Under the pieces are notes generated by a model that saw only the letters and a program-made list of their open reading frames with translations, was not told where the DNA came from and ran no database searches. A DNA stretch of 11,227 nucleotides from Chloroflexota bacterium (GTDB lineage: Bacteria > Chloroflexota > Dehalococcoidia > Dehalococcoidales > JAUYDJ01): the NCBI GenBank assembly GCA_030690025.1, contig JAUYDJ010000135.1:1-11227 (forward strand). Direction: 5' to 3'. This document shows positions 1 to 7,608 of this stretch, one piece after another. Positions within the stretch are counted from its first letter, which is position 1. The number at the start of each line of letters is the position of its first letter. Both the position numbers and the translations under genes were made by a program.

Positions 1-2
1 CC

Positions 3-965
3 CGTCTGGTATTGGCCGCTGCGGTCGGGAAAACCAACCAGGAGATCAGCCGGGAAACTGGTTTGAGCAGGCTCAGCGTTGGTATGTGGCGTCGCCGGTT
101 TATCAGTGAAGGTTTATCTGGATTGGAGGATAGGCCTCGACCGGGTAAACCGCCTTTGTATTCTCAGGCTGACCGATTGCGTGTAATCGAAACTGCCTGT
201 AACCAAAAACCCGAAGCTGAGAGCCAATGGAGCGTTCGAACGCTGGCCAAAGCCACCGGTGTAGGAAGAGATACCGTCCACCAGATTCTGCGTAAAGCCG
301 ACTTGAAACCTCATCAGGTAGCATCCTTTTCTTCTTCACCTGACCCCGACTTTGCCGCTAAGGTAGTAGATGTAGTGGGATTGTATCTCCATCCACCGGA
401 GCAAGGCATAGTGATCTGTGTGGATGAAAAAACACAGGTTCAGGCGCTGGACAGGACTCAGCCTTTATTACCCATGCGCCCAGGGCAGATAGAACGGCGC
501 ACCCATGACTATAAGCGCAATGGCACTATCCAACTCTATGCTGCTTTGGAAGTTAACGCGGGACATGTTATCCCCAGCATTGAAGAACGCCATCGTTCCA
601 AAGAATTTATCGCCTTCATAAATCGATTGTTGCGTGCTTACCCGTCCGGCGAACTCCACATCATCCTGGACAACGTGAGCAGCCACGATTCCAAAGAGGT
701 GCAAAATTGGCACAAGCAGCCAGCTAACCAGCGGGTAGTCTTTCATTTTATCCCGACCTATTCTTCGTGGCTAAATCTGGCTGAAGTATTATTCAATTTA
801 CTGCAGACCAAAGTGCTACGTCGTGGTGTTTTTCAATCGAAGAAAGACCTTGTGTCAGCCATTATCGCCTATATAGATAAATTCAACCGGGAGGGGCGCG
901 TTTTTCATTGGACAAAGACCGCCGATGTTATTATAAGCTCATCTAATAGCCTGACGAGATACTAA
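3..965 (+). CDS. IS630-family transposase, 5' end cut by the window edge
   Basis: DDE transposase that would cut and paste its own insertion sequence, normally into TA targets. The reading frame is open to the left edge, so the N-terminus (about 20-40 residues judged by family length) lies outside; a TTG at 12 is in frame but is probably internal. Counting from that TTG, residues 1-100 form two helix-turn-helix segments (NQEISRETGLSR and a second around WSVRTLAKATGVGRDTV). The catalytic core shows D138 in CVDEKTQ, D220 in IILDNVSSH, and E258 in YSSWLNLAE, with 37 residues between the last two acids. The motif THDYKRNGT is typical of the family. The usual NQVE around the last acid is NLAE here, but the Glu is kept. 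No frameshift or stop is visible, so the enzyme may be active. A terminator follows at once. The family call is confident; the element's ends were not identified. Confidence 0.9.
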   Translation, partial: RLVLAAAVGKTNQEISRETGLSRLSVGMWRRRFISEGLSGLEDRPRPGKPPLYSQADRLRVIETACNQKPEAESQWSVRTLAKATGVGRDTVHQILRKADLKPHQVASFSSSPDPDFAAKVVDVVGLYLHPPEQGIVICVDEKTQVQALDRTQPLLPMRPGQIERRTHDYKRNGTIQLYAALEVNAGHVIPSIEERHRSKEFIAFINRLLRAYPSGELHIILDNVSSHDSKEVQNWHKQPANQRVVFHFIPTYSSWLNLAEVLFNLLQTKVLRRGVFQSKKDLVSAIIAYIDKFNREGRVFHWTKTADVIISSSNSLTRY

Positions 966-987
966 CTTGATTCGACCGGCATTATGA

Positions 988-1019
988 CAGGTCTTGGGGT
1001 TAACCCAGGACCTGTTTTT
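988..1019 (+). terminator. Intrinsic terminator after the transposase
   Basis: An 11-bp stem (988-998 with 1004-1014, one G-T wobble) closes a 5-nt GTTAA loop and is followed by five T residues at 1015-1019. It lies 23 nt after the transposase stop and upstream of the nitroreductase ribosome-binding site. It should therefore end element transcription and insulate the nitroreductase gene. Confidence 0.85.
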
Positions 1020-1064
1020 GCGCGACTGCAAATATCTGCCGGATGTGCTATATTCTGTCTATCG

Positions 1065-1070
1065 AGGAGG
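1065..1070 (+). promoter_or_regulatory. Shine-Dalgarno site that fixes the nitroreductase start
   Basis: A perfect AGGAGG lies 7 nt before the ATG at 1078. The frame extends further upstream to 994, but that extension begins inside the terminator stem, so the ATG at 1078 is preferred. A TATATT at 1049-1054 is a possible -10 element, but no convincing -35 was found at the right distance. Confidence 0.8.
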
Positions 1071-1077
1071 TGAACAG

Positions 1078-1839
1078 ATGCAGATTCAGGAGTTCATTGA
1101 GCTGACCAAAAAAAGAAGGTGTATCCGCCGTTTCAAACCGGACCCCTTCCCCGATGAGTGGCTCGAGCAGATGCTGGAGGCAGCCCGCTTTGCCCAGTCC
1201 GGGGCCAACGGGCAGCCCTGGGAATTCATCGTCGTCAAGGACAAACAGACCAAAGAAAAAATCTCCGACCTGGTTATGGAGAGCCACAAATATATTTACG
1301 ATATCGAGAAGACCCGGCTGGAAGAGCTGAGGCAGCCCGCCTACCGCGGCAGCCCTGACCGTCAGGGGCAGGCCAACGTCAACTTCAAGGATGCCCCCGT
1401 ATTCATTATCATGTGCGGCGACCCCCGGCCGGTGCAGGCCACCGTTCTGGCCACCCACTTCCTGCCCAACGAAGGCGGCCCTTATGCCCATTTTTTGAAG
1501 GGCATGGCTAATGCCACCCAGATTCTGACCCTGGCGGCAGCGGCCTGCGGCCTGAACTCACAGTGGGTAAGCGTTAACTCCACCATTGAACCCCGTTTGA
1601 AGATGCTGCTGGATGTCCCCTGGGAGCTGGCAATTCACACCATAGTCCCCATTGGCTATCCCGCGTATAATCCCGCGCCGGCTTACCGGCGGGAACTCAG
1701 CGAAATAGTGCATTATGAGAAGTACGACCGTGCCAAATACCGCTCCGGCGATGATATCTACAACTTCATACTCAAGCTGAGGCAAAAGACTATAGGCGCT
1801 TACCCCGCCTGGAAATCCAAGAAAGAGGGCGAAAGCTAA
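1078..1839 (+). CDS. Nitroreductase-family FMN oxidoreductase, 253 aa
   Basis: A flavoprotein of the nitroreductase fold. These are cytoplasmic, usually homodimeric, bind FMN and use NAD(P)H to reduce nitro, quinone or other electron-poor substrates; the physiological substrate cannot be told from the sequence. The N-terminus has the FMN-phosphate-binding arginines in KKRRCIRRFK (residues 11-20). The family hallmark SGANGQPWEF is at 41-50, and a C-terminal PIGYP motif at about 191-195 packs near the cofactor. Compared with a minimal nitroreductase of about 170-220 residues, it has an insertion at about 70-145 and a longer C-terminal tail rich in Lys, Arg and Tyr. It stands alone between two terminators, so it is probably monocistronic and unconnected with the phosphate genes on the other strand. 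The family call is secure; the subfamily is open. Confidence 0.9.
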   Translation: MQIQEFIELTKKRRCIRRFKPDPFPDEWLEQMLEAARFAQSGANGQPWEFIVVKDKQTKEKISDLVMESHKYIYDIEKTRLEELRQPAYRGSPDRQGQANVNFKDAPVFIIMCGDPRPVQATVLATHFLPNEGGPYAHFLKGMANATQILTLAAAACGLNSQWVSVNSTIEPRLKMLLDVPWELAIHTIVPIGYPAYNPAPAYRRELSEIVHYEKYDRAKYRSGDDIYNFILKLRQKTIGAYPAWKSKKEGES

Positions 1840-1902
1840 GCAGGACTTATCTCCTCTCCGGGATATGGACATGTAGATCTCTCGTCGGGGGGAGTGATAT
1901 AA

Positions 1903-1933
1903 GAGAGGGGGCTTTCAGCCCCCTCTCCTTTTT
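1903..1933 (+). terminator. Intrinsic terminator of the nitroreductase gene
   Basis: A perfect 11-bp GC-rich stem (1903-1913 with 1917-1927) with a TTC loop is followed by C and five T residues (1929-1933). It lies about 65 nt after the nitroreductase stop and is a textbook rho-independent terminator. Confidence 0.92.
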
Positions 1934-2226
1934 ACTACCAGGCGCAAACCGAACCGTGGTAACTACGGGTAGTTTTTTGCACGTAAATACGCTAACATGT
2001 AGATGTATAGCACGCATAATGATAGCCATCTTCGATTCTAGAAGGCGCGCAGGTGTTGAGCTGCTATGGTTGCGCCAGATTTCCTCAAGGGGCCACTGTC
2101 AAAAAGACTGGCCCGAACATGATAATCGAAGTGATATATGAAACGGAATATACGGTGCCTGCCTGTGGCACTTGGGAAACAAACAGGGCTCATTTCGTCA
2201 GATTGTGAGCCACTACACATTTCATC
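1934..2226. other. Intergenic stretch without a supportable gene
   Basis: No recognisable gene is present. A weak hairpin followed by six T residues lies at 1961-1978 (6-bp arms AACTAC/GTAGTT, tiny loop) and could be a backup terminator on the plus strand. An imperfect hairpin with arms GGGCCA/TGGCCC around an A5 loop lies at 2090-2114, with no T-tract. On the plus strand one frame is open from 2026 to a TGA ending at 2208. From a GTG at 2053 it would give 51 residues with three Cys, but it has no ribosome-binding site and matches no family known to me, so it is not annotated as a gene. Confidence 0.5.
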
Positions 2227-2313
2227 TTAAAGTGAAACTATAAGCTGCTGCAACGCCGGAATCAGTTGTTTCTTCTCAAACAGAAGTTCGGGGACTGTCC
2301 CCCAAGGCCCACC
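2227..2313 (-). pseudogene. C-terminal remnant of the small protein encoded at 10990-11169
   Basis: On the minus strand 27 codons from 2313 down to 2233, followed by one Leu codon and a TAA, encode a peptide identical at 24 of 27 positions to residues 28-54 of the intact 59-residue protein at the other end of the window. Of the 13 differing codons, 10 are synonymous. Directly upstream in frame the similarity stops, and a TAA follows six codons further on (2329-2331), so the N-terminal half is missing and no start codon is evident. A palindrome at 2317-2335 sits at the break. The fragment may be a decayed paralogue, or a genuine short peptide if it uses an unusual start; decay seems likelier. 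Confidence 0.6.
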
Positions 2314-2316
2314 ATA

Positions 2317-2335
2317 AAGGTAATGATATTACCTT
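2317..2335. repeat. Perfect 8-bp inverted repeat at the truncation point
   Basis: AAGGTAAT and ATTACCTT are separated by three bases. The repeat is AT-rich, has no adjacent T-tract on the minus strand and is a poor terminator candidate for the pst transcript. It lies exactly where similarity between the small-protein remnant and its intact counterpart ends. It may be a scar or element end, or coincidence. Confidence 0.4.
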
Positions 2336-2455
2336 AAATTAGCTTCTAATCGTAGTCTTATTGAAAGCTTGGCCTGATTTCCGAGTTCCGCTTTGGTAGT
2401 TTTGTTACCTGGATTCAACGGCTTCATGAATCGCTGTCGAAGCCTATCCAAGTTG
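2336..2455. other. Region downstream of phoU, no clear terminator
   Basis: Following phoU on the minus strand there is a hairpin with arms GGCTTC/GAAGCC and a 13-nt loop, but no U-run. A 32-codon minus-strand frame (ATG at 2427, stop at 2329) encodes a basic peptide with no recognisable family and no ribosome-binding site. No supportable gene or terminator was found. Confidence 0.4.
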
Positions 2456-3124
2456 TTAATACTTAGAAGCGCCTATCTCCTCCATCTTCCCCGTTACAAT
2501 AAACACTACTCGCTCACAGATGTTGGTGACTCTATCGGCGGCACGCTCCAGATTATGAGCTGCCCACATAAGACGGGTTGCACGTGTAATCGTCTTCGGG
2601 TCTTCCGCCATAAAGATGAGCAACTCACGGAACACCTGGTCGTATAGATGGTCAACCAGGTCATCCTCGATAGCAATTTTCCTTGCGGCATCAGCGTCCC
2701 GGTTTATGAAAGCATCCAAGCTACGGCGAAGCATATCCACAGTTTGTTCCGCCATCCGTGGAATATCAATCAAAGGTTTCAGAGGCGGCTCATCGCCAAT
2801 CATTATTACAATCCGTGCAATACCTACCGCATAGTCACCTATTCGCTCAATCTCGGTCGTAATATTAAGGATAGCAATAATGATGCGAAGGTCGCTAGCC
2901 AAGGGTTGCTGGGTAGCTATTAGCTCGATGCACTTCTCTTCAATTTCAAATCTTTTACCGTTTACCTTCTGGTCGTCAGCGATTATCTGACGGGCTAACT
3001 CAAGGTCTCGGTTTTTAAGAGCATCAATAGAGCGAAGCAGAGCCTTGCTCACCATACTTCCCATAGCCAGAATATCGTCCTGAATTTCCCTTAGTCTCTT
3101 GTGAAAGGTTGTCCTCATTTCCAT
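2456..3124 (-). CDS. phoU: Phosphate-specific transport accessory protein PhoU, 222 aa
   Basis: Peripheral cytoplasmic protein that links Pst transporter state to the PhoR kinase and keeps the Pho response off when phosphate is plentiful. The sequence is two tandem three-helix repeats, all-helical and full length for the family. Each repeat carries the acidic metal-binding signature: E91/E93 to D97 in TEIERIGDYA, and E193 to D197 in NLERAADRVTN. The conserved stretch QQPLASDLR is at 72-80. The start is fixed by AGGAGG seven nt before the ATG. It is the last gene of the pst unit, 20 nt after pstB, the usual place for phoU. No terminator was seen after it. Confidence 0.95.
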   Translation of the reverse strand: MEMRTTFHKRLREIQDDILAMGSMVSKALLRSIDALKNRDLELARQIIADDQKVNGKRFEIEEKCIELIATQQPLASDLRIIIAILNITTEIERIGDYAVGIARIVIMIGDEPPLKPLIDIPRMAEQTVDMLRRSLDAFINRDADAARKIAIEDDLVDHLYDQVFRELLIFMAEDPKTITRATRLMWAAHNLERAADRVTNICERVVFIVTGKMEEIGASKY

Positions 3125-3144
3125 GTGCGTCCTCCTCGGAAGAT

Positions 3145-3996
3145 TTATCCAAATCGGCCAGTGATGTAGTCCTCAGTGCGCTTATCTTTAGGATTGGTAA
3201 ATAGTTGAGATGTTTTGCCGTATTCTACCAGTATGCCGGCTCGGTCCTGGTCCATTAGTAAGAAAGCCGCCATATCTGACACCCGTGCCGCCTGCTGCAT
3301 ATTGTGTGTAACAATGACAATAGTGTATTGTTCAGCCAGATTTCTCATCAAGTCCTCGATTTTGAGTGTCGCTGCCGGATCAAGAGCGCTGCAGGGCTCA
3401 TCCAGTAGTATTATCTCCGGTTCTACGGCTAAAGCCCGGGCGATACAGAGGCGTTGTTGCTGCCCACCAGAGAGAGATGCCCCGGATTGATTAAGCTTGT
3501 CTTTTACTTCATCCCACAGTGCTGCCTGGCGCAGGCTGCGTTCCACAACTTCTTCCAGTTCCCATCGCCGGGTCCAGAGCCGTGTTAGTCTGATGCCCGC
3601 TGCCACATTGTCGAAAATAGACATTGTGGGGAAAGGTGCTGGCTTCTGGAAGACCATGCCGATACGCCGACGGATAACGACAGGGTCGACATCCCTGGCA
3701 TAGATGTCGTTGCCATCCAATAAGACGCAGCCCTCTACTCGTCCCCCGTGCGAGACTTCGTGCATTCTATTGAGACAGCGAATGAAGGTGGACTTCCCGC
3801 AGCCGGAAGGTCCGATGATGGCAGTGATCGCCTGCGACTTGATAATCATGCTGATATGCTTAATGGCAAGCGTGTCTCCATACCAGGCGCTCAAGTCCTG
3901 GACCTCCAGAATGCCTTTCTTGCCTTCAAGATTGGCTATATATTCTTTAGGCTTGCGCTGCGTGTTGTCGTTAACCAGGTTATATACCATAGCCAT
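3145..3996 (-). CDS. pstB: Phosphate ABC transporter ATP-binding protein PstB, 283 aa
   Basis: Cytoplasmic ATPase that powers PstCA-mediated phosphate import. All nucleotide-binding motifs are intact: Walker [10 protein letters not shown] at 62-70, Q-loop Q117 in [12 protein letters not shown] signature LSGGQQQR at 175-182, Walker B IILLDE at 195-200 with catalytic E200, and switch H231 in VTHNM. The motif RCLNRMHE just after Walker A is characteristic of PstB. The N-terminus carries about 28 extra polar residues before the first strand; a start at the second Met (residue 3) cannot be excluded. The gene lies 33 nt after pstA, and a GAAGGG purine-rich site precedes the ATG. Confidence 0.96.
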   Translation of the reverse strand: MAMVYNLVNDNTQRKPKEYIANLEGKKGILEVQDLSAWYGDTLAIKHISMIIKSQAITAIIGPSGCGKSTFIRCLNRMHEVSHGGRVEGCVLLDGNDIYARDVDPVVIRRRIGMVFQKPAPFPTMSIFDNVAAGIRLTRLWTRRWELEEVVERSLRQAALWDEVKDKLNQSGASLSGGQQQRLCIARALAVEPEIILLDEPCSALDPAATLKIEDLMRNLAEQYTIVIVTHNMQQAARVSDMAAFLLMDQDRAGILVEYGKTSQLFTNPKDKRTEDYITGRFG

Positions 3997-4029
3997 TTAT
4001 CTTCCCTTCATTATATACTTTCGGACGGG

Positions 4030-4872
4030 CTACATACGCCCCCGATTGCTAATCCAGCGCACTACGATGCTAATACCGAGAACGAGCAGGACCAGCAGGA
4101 AAGCCCCTGCCCAGGCCTGCTGTTGCCAGTCGGGATAAGGCGACATGGCATAGCGAAATATCTGCAGTGGTAATGCCCCAATCGGCTTAAGGAAACCCTG
4201 CACACCAAACTGGCTTCCAAGCGCGGTAAAGATGAGCGGGGCGGTTTCCCCGGCAATGCGAGCAACGGCGAGCATTACCCCGGTAATAATTCCGGTAAGA
4301 GCGCCAGGGACGATTACTCCCACCACCGCCCGCCACCGCGTGATGCCCAGAGCCAGTGCCGCCTCGCGCATCGAATTCGGCACTAAACGCAATGACTCCT
4401 CGGCAGTCCGGGCTACAATTGGAATCATAATGATGGCCAGTGCCACACCTGCCGATAGCGCGGAGTATGAGTGCATCGGGCGGACTACGATGGCATAAGC
4501 GAACACGCCGACCACGATTGAGGGTACACCAGCCAGAATATCCGCAATGAATCGAACCGCAGCCGCCCCTCTTGGGCTGGCGAATTCAGCCAGGAAGATA
4601 CCTGCCATCAGCCCGACCGGCAGGGCGATTATCGACCCCAGTACTACGAGGATGAAGGTACCGATAATTTCATTGCGCATCCCTCCACCGACTTCGCCGA
4701 CCGGTTTGGCTGCCTGAGTAAGAAAGTCAATATTGAGGGCAGCGATGCCATGTGACAGTGTGTAACCCAGGATAAGAGCCAAAATCAGCATACCCAGACC
4801 AGCGGCGCCGCCGCAGAGACCGAGCATTATCCGGTTAAACCATTTACGTTGCAGGTAACCACGTTCAAGCAT
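4030..4872 (-). CDS. pstA: Phosphate ABC transporter permease PstA, 280 aa
   Basis: Inner-membrane permease that forms the phosphate channel with PstC. Six hydrophobic segments can be read, the first at about 15-38. The conserved cytoplasmic coupling loop that contacts PstB is at about 168-190 (MREAALALGITRWRAVV), followed by the family motif RIAGETAPLIFT at about 205-216. The length is normal. The ATG lies 3 nt after the pstC stop with an AAGGAA site inside the end of pstC, which indicates translational coupling. Confidence 0.95.
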   Translation of the reverse strand: MLERGYLQRKWFNRIMLGLCGGAAGLGMLILALILGYTLSHGIAALNIDFLTQAAKPVGEVGGGMRNEIIGTFILVVLGSIIALPVGLMAGIFLAEFASPRGAAAVRFIADILAGVPSIVVGVFAYAIVVRPMHSYSALSAGVALAIIMIPIVARTAEESLRLVPNSMREAALALGITRWRAVVGVIVPGALTGIITGVMLAVARIAGETAPLIFTALGSQFGVQGFLKPIGALPLQIFRYAMSPYPDWQQQAWAGAFLLVLLVLGISIVVRWISNRGRM

Positions 4873-4875
4873 TGG

Positions 4876-5886
4876 TCATTCCTTTGCCGCCTTCACTGAA
4901 GTCATGCGCCACACCAGCAGGCGGGCCGCGACGTTAACCAGCAGTGTCACCGCGAAAAGTATGAGTGCCAGTTCCACCAGACTGCCAATAAAAACTCCGC
5001 CGGAAGCCTCGCTGAACTCGCTGGCTATCTTGCTGGCAATAGTGGCACCCGGGGAAAAAAGGGATGCTGTCAGCGCATAAGAGTTGCCGATGACCATGGT
5101 CACTGCCATAGTCTCACCAAGGGCACGACCCAACCCAAGGATTATCGCCCCCACCAGTCCCGAGCGGCAATAAGGAAGGACTGCTTGCCGAATCGTCTCC
5201 CAGCGCGTAGCTCCCAGAGCAAACATCGCTTCACGTTGTTCATTAGGAACAGCTCGCATGGCGTCCCGGCTTACTGCCGTGATGATGGGGATAACCATGA
5301 TGGCGAGAATGATACCAGCAGCCAGAAAACCGACACCGAATGGCGGACCCTGGAATAAAGGCAGGAATCCCAGCTTGCTTCCCAGCCAGCTCTCAATGGG
5401 GCTTCTCACGAATGGCACCAGTACGAAGAGTCCCCATAATCCGATGATTACGCTGGGTATAGCGGCCAGCATTTCGATTACAAGAGAGGCCGGCCCTTTT
5501 AGCCACGATGGCGCCAATTCAACCAGGAATATAGCTGCTCCCAGGCTTATTGGCACGGCGATAATAAGGCCTATTGCCGAGCTCAGCAGTGTACCGTAGA
5601 TTGCCGGTAAGGCCCCGAATGCTTCCCTGACCGGGTCCCATGTAGAGCTGCTTAAAAAGGCAAGCCCGAACCGCCTGATAGCCGGCATAGCATCTATGGT
5701 CAGGACAACAACCAGGCCTAAGAGAATCCCAACTATCACCAGGGCAAAAACAAGTGTTAGGTTGGAGAAGATTCTGTCACTGTAACGTGAGTAACCGCTA
5801 AATCGCCAGCTTCTCATTCGTCCCGGTGATATGGTGTTTGCGTCATTGCACTTCATGGCTCTCAAGCTCTTTCTTTTACCTCTCAC
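4876..5886 (-). CDS. pstC: Phosphate ABC transporter permease PstC, up to 336 aa
   Basis: Partner permease of PstA in the phosphate importer. A hydrophilic N-terminal tail of about 40 residues precedes the first membrane helix (about 43-64), and five further helices follow. The coupling loop is at about 216-238 (EQREAMFALGATRWETIRQ), and the family motif GRALGETMAVTMVIGN is at 253-268. The start is uncertain. The longest frame begins at a GTG with no good ribosome-binding site; in-frame ATG codons at residues 11 and 24 are alternatives and leave every helix intact. The gene lies 63 nt after pstS with no Pho-type repeats in the gap, so it is probably cotranscribed. Confidence 0.94.
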   Translation of the reverse strand: MRGKRKSLRAMKCNDANTISPGRMRSWRFSGYSRYSDRIFSNLTLVFALVIVGILLGLVVVLTIDAMPAIRRFGLAFLSSSTWDPVREAFGALPAIYGTLLSSAIGLIIAVPISLGAAIFLVELAPSWLKGPASLVIEMLAAIPSVIIGLWGLFVLVPFVRSPIESWLGSKLGFLPLFQGPPFGVGFLAAGIILAIMVIPIITAVSRDAMRAVPNEQREAMFALGATRWETIRQAVLPYCRSGLVGAIILGLGRALGETMAVTMVIGNSYALTASLFSPGATIASKIASEFSEASGGVFIGSLVELALILFAVTLLVNVAARLLVWRMTSVKAAKE

Positions 5887-5949
5887 AAGGGGGAAATGCA
5901 GGAGGGGTTGACCTTCCTACATACCCCAAGTGATTAATATCCTGGTCAT

Positions 5950-7083
5950 TTAACGACTTAGTAGCGGTTGTCCCTGATATTTGATGGACAGTATCTCGTT
6001 CTCAGCTTTGGTCACGGCAGCGCTTGACAGCGGCGCGTAGTCGAGTGGGGTTACGTACTTCTGCCCGTCGTGTACCGCCCACCAGAGCATCTTCACCAGG
6101 GTTTCACCTTTGGCCTTGTCCGTCTGGTTGACGTACGCCAGTATCCAGGTGAAGCCGGAAATCGGGTAAGCATCCGGATTCGATGAGTTGGTAATCATGA
6201 CCTTCATGTCATCCGGTAGAGTCACGCCCTCGGCAGCCTTGGTGGTCGCCGCCAGTGACGGCTCTATGAACTTACCGGCGGCGTTCTTCAACTGCGCCCA
6301 GGGCAGTTTGTTTTGCACGGCGTAAGCCAGCTCAACGTAGCCGATGGCGCCGGGTATCTGCTGCACCTGACCGGCGACGCCGGCATTGCCCTGACCGCCA
6401 ATATCGCCCGGCCAGTTCACCGAGGTGGCATTGCCCACTTTGGTTTTCCATTCGTCGCTTACCTTGGACAGGTAGTTGGTGAATATGTAGGTTGTGCCGG
6501 AACCATCGGACCGGTGTACTACCCCTATCGCCGTATCGGGCAATTTCACGTCCGGGTTGAGGGCGGCTATCCGGGGGTCATTCCACTTGGCTATTTTCTT
6601 CAAGTAAATGTCTGCCAGCACATCGCTCGTGAGTTTGAGCTGTCCCGTGCTGACGCCGGCCAGGTTATAGACAACGGCTACGGCACCACTGGTCATGGGG
6701 ATATGGAGGATGGGGCCGCGGGCCGCTTCAGACTTGGCCAACTGCTCGGCGGTCATGATGCCGTCGCTGGCGCCGAAGTCAACGGTGCCTTCCGTTATCT
6801 GGGTGATGCCGCCGCCGGAACCGATGGCCTGATAGTTTATCTTCGCACCGGTAAGCTTGAAGTACTCATCAAACCACTTGGTGTACAAGGGTGCCGGGAA
6901 CGTAGCTCCAGCGCCGTTCAGATTTACGGGTTGCGATGGTGTTGGTACCGGGGGTGTTGGCTTAGGAGTTGGCGTCGGGGTTGGTGCAGGTGCAGGTGCA
7001 GGTGTGCTACAGGCAGTAAGGACAAGAGCCAAAAGCAACATCACTGCCAGAGGTATAGACCATTTTGGGATAGATTTGTACAA
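5950..7083 (-). CDS. pstS: Phosphate-binding lipoprotein PstS, 377 aa
   Basis: High-affinity extracytoplasmic phosphate receptor that delivers Pi to PstCA. It starts with a lipoprotein signal: basic KSIPK, a hydrophobic core at 9-22, and lipobox LTAC at 22-25 with C25 as the lipid-modified residue. A tether of about 28 residues, almost only Pro, Ala and Thr, follows at 26-53. The binding domain has the phosphate-loop motifs GAGATFP (57-63), GSGGGI (88-93), D102-FGASD107 and RSDGSGTT (191-198). The start is a TTG, supported by AAGGAG eight nt upstream; the next Met (residue 15) would cut into the signal peptide. It lies 33 nt after mgsA with no separate promoter visible. Confidence 0.95.
   Translation of the reverse strand: MYKSIPKWSIPLAVMLLLALVLTACSTPAPAPAPTPTPTPKPTPPVPTPSQPVNLNGAGATFPAPLYTKWFDEYFKLTGAKINYQAIGSGGGITQITEGTVDFGASDGIMTAEQLAKSEAARGPILHIPMTSGAVAVVYNLAGVSTGQLKLTSDVLADIYLKKIAKWNDPRIAALNPDVKLPDTAIGVVHRSDGSGTTYIFTNYLSKVSDEWKTKVGNATSVNWPGDIGGQGNAGVAGQVQQIPGAIGYVELAYAVQNKLPWAQLKNAAGKFIEPSLAATTKAAEGVTLPDDMKVMITNSSNPDAYPISGFTWILAYVNQTDKAKGETLVKMLWWAVHDGQKYVTPLDYAPLSSAAVTKAENEILSIKYQGQPLLSR
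6983..7004 (-). repeat. Hexanucleotide tandem repeat in the PstS tether
   Basis: About 3.7 copies of a 6-bp unit (GGTGCA on the plus strand) encode the Ala-Pro repeats directly after the lipid-modified Cys. Each unit adds two residues, so slippage would lengthen or shorten the tether without shifting the frame. Confidence 0.7.
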
Positions 7084-7116
7084 GTTATTTTCTCCTTTTT
7101 ATATGCTTAAGTCTTT

Positions 7117-7557
7117 CTATTCGTGTTTTGCCGCTATCTCTTCGAGAAGCTGCGCCGCCAGGTGATGCCCAACCAGTGCTTCCGGGTGTTCTGCAATAAG
7201 GTGCAGGACCGCCTCCGCAGTGGCCAGGTTGGTCGCTAGCGGGACATTGTGGACATCGCAGACCCTCAGGAGCGCGGAAACATCTGGCTCATGGGGATGC
7301 GCTGTAAGGGGGTCACGCAAGAAAATTACCGCGGTTACGTCCCCGTTGGCTACCAGGGCTCCAATCTGCTGGTCGCCACCTAGAGACCCACTCTGTAGAA
7401 GCGTAACCGGCAGTCCGGTCCTTTCCTGAATGAGTTGTCCGGTACTTCGCGTAGCAACCAGGTCAACTTCAGCCAGTTCCTCTTTGTGTACCTTCACCAG
7501 TTGCACCATGTCATCTTTCTTTGAATCATGGGCAACCAGTGCCAGGGTTTTTCGCAT
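7117..7557 (-). CDS. mgsA: Methylglyoxal synthase, 146 aa
   Basis: Cytoplasmic enzyme that converts dihydroxyacetone phosphate to methylglyoxal and inorganic phosphate; characterised members are inhibited by phosphate. Recognised from LVAHDSKK at 7-14 (substrate phosphate site), [12 protein letters not shown] at 56-67 with the presumed catalytic base D62 (D71 in E. coli), [13 protein letters not shown] at 81-93, and [11 protein letters not shown] at 100-110. Length matches the family (about 150). The start is taken at the ATG at 7557 because a strong AGGAGGTGA lies just before it; the longer frame from 7587 would begin inside the promoter. It is the first gene of the transcript that continues into pstSCAB-phoU, and a four-box Pho-type array lies directly upstream. 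This context suggests a role in phosphate salvage. Confidence 0.93.
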   Translation of the reverse strand: MRKTLALVAHDSKKDDMVQLVKVHKEELAEVDLVATRSTGQLIQERTGLPVTLLQSGSLGGDQQIGALVANGDVTAVIFLRDPLTAHPHEPDVSALLRVCDVHNVPLATNLATAEAVLHLIAEHPEALVGHHLAAQLLEEIAAKHE

Positions 7558-7574
7558 TTCTATCACCTCCTTTC

Positions 7575-7608
7575 TCACCTTAATCATATCGTGCAGAGAT
7601 TAAGGTGA
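7575..7608. promoter_or_regulatory. Perfect 11-bp inverted repeat over the mgsA -10 region
   Basis: TCACCTTAATC (7575-7585) and GATTAAGGTGA (7598-7608) form a perfect inverted repeat with a 12-bp spacer. It spans the -10 element, the predicted transcription start and Pho box 4. Most of it lies upstream of the expected transcription start, so it is more likely a protein-binding site than an RNA hairpin. It may be an inverted extra half-site for the Pho regulator or a separate operator. Confidence 0.5.

Noticed and set aside
1..1014. The inverted repeat at 988-1014 as the terminal inverted repeat of the IS630 element
   Set aside because: Its arms pair with each other around a 5-nt loop and are followed by a T-tract, which is terminator structure; the left end of the element is outside the window, so the real terminal repeat cannot be verified.
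994..1077. A 28-codon N-terminal extension of the nitroreductase
   Set aside because: It starts inside the terminator hairpin, and the ATG at 1078 has a perfect AGGAGG and begins with the typical family N-terminus.
2090..2114. Hairpin GGGCCA / TGGCCC with an A5 loop as a terminator
   Set aside because: No T-tract follows on either strand, and the stem has a bulge near the loop.
2053..2208. Plus-strand open frame of 51 codons from a GTG, with three Cys (SCYGC and PACGTW)
   Set aside because: It has no ribosome-binding site, an unusual start and no recognisable family, and it is too short to trust without comparative data; it is mentioned only in the description of the gap.
2329..2427. Minus-strand 32-codon frame after phoU encoding a basic peptide
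   Set aside because: It has an ATG but no Shine-Dalgarno site and no homologous copy in the window; length is within chance expectation.
6313..7110. A 265-codon open frame opposite pstS
   Set aside because: It is on the strand opposite an unmistakable PstS, and its composition is the Gly/Val/Tyr-rich shadow of the PstS codons.
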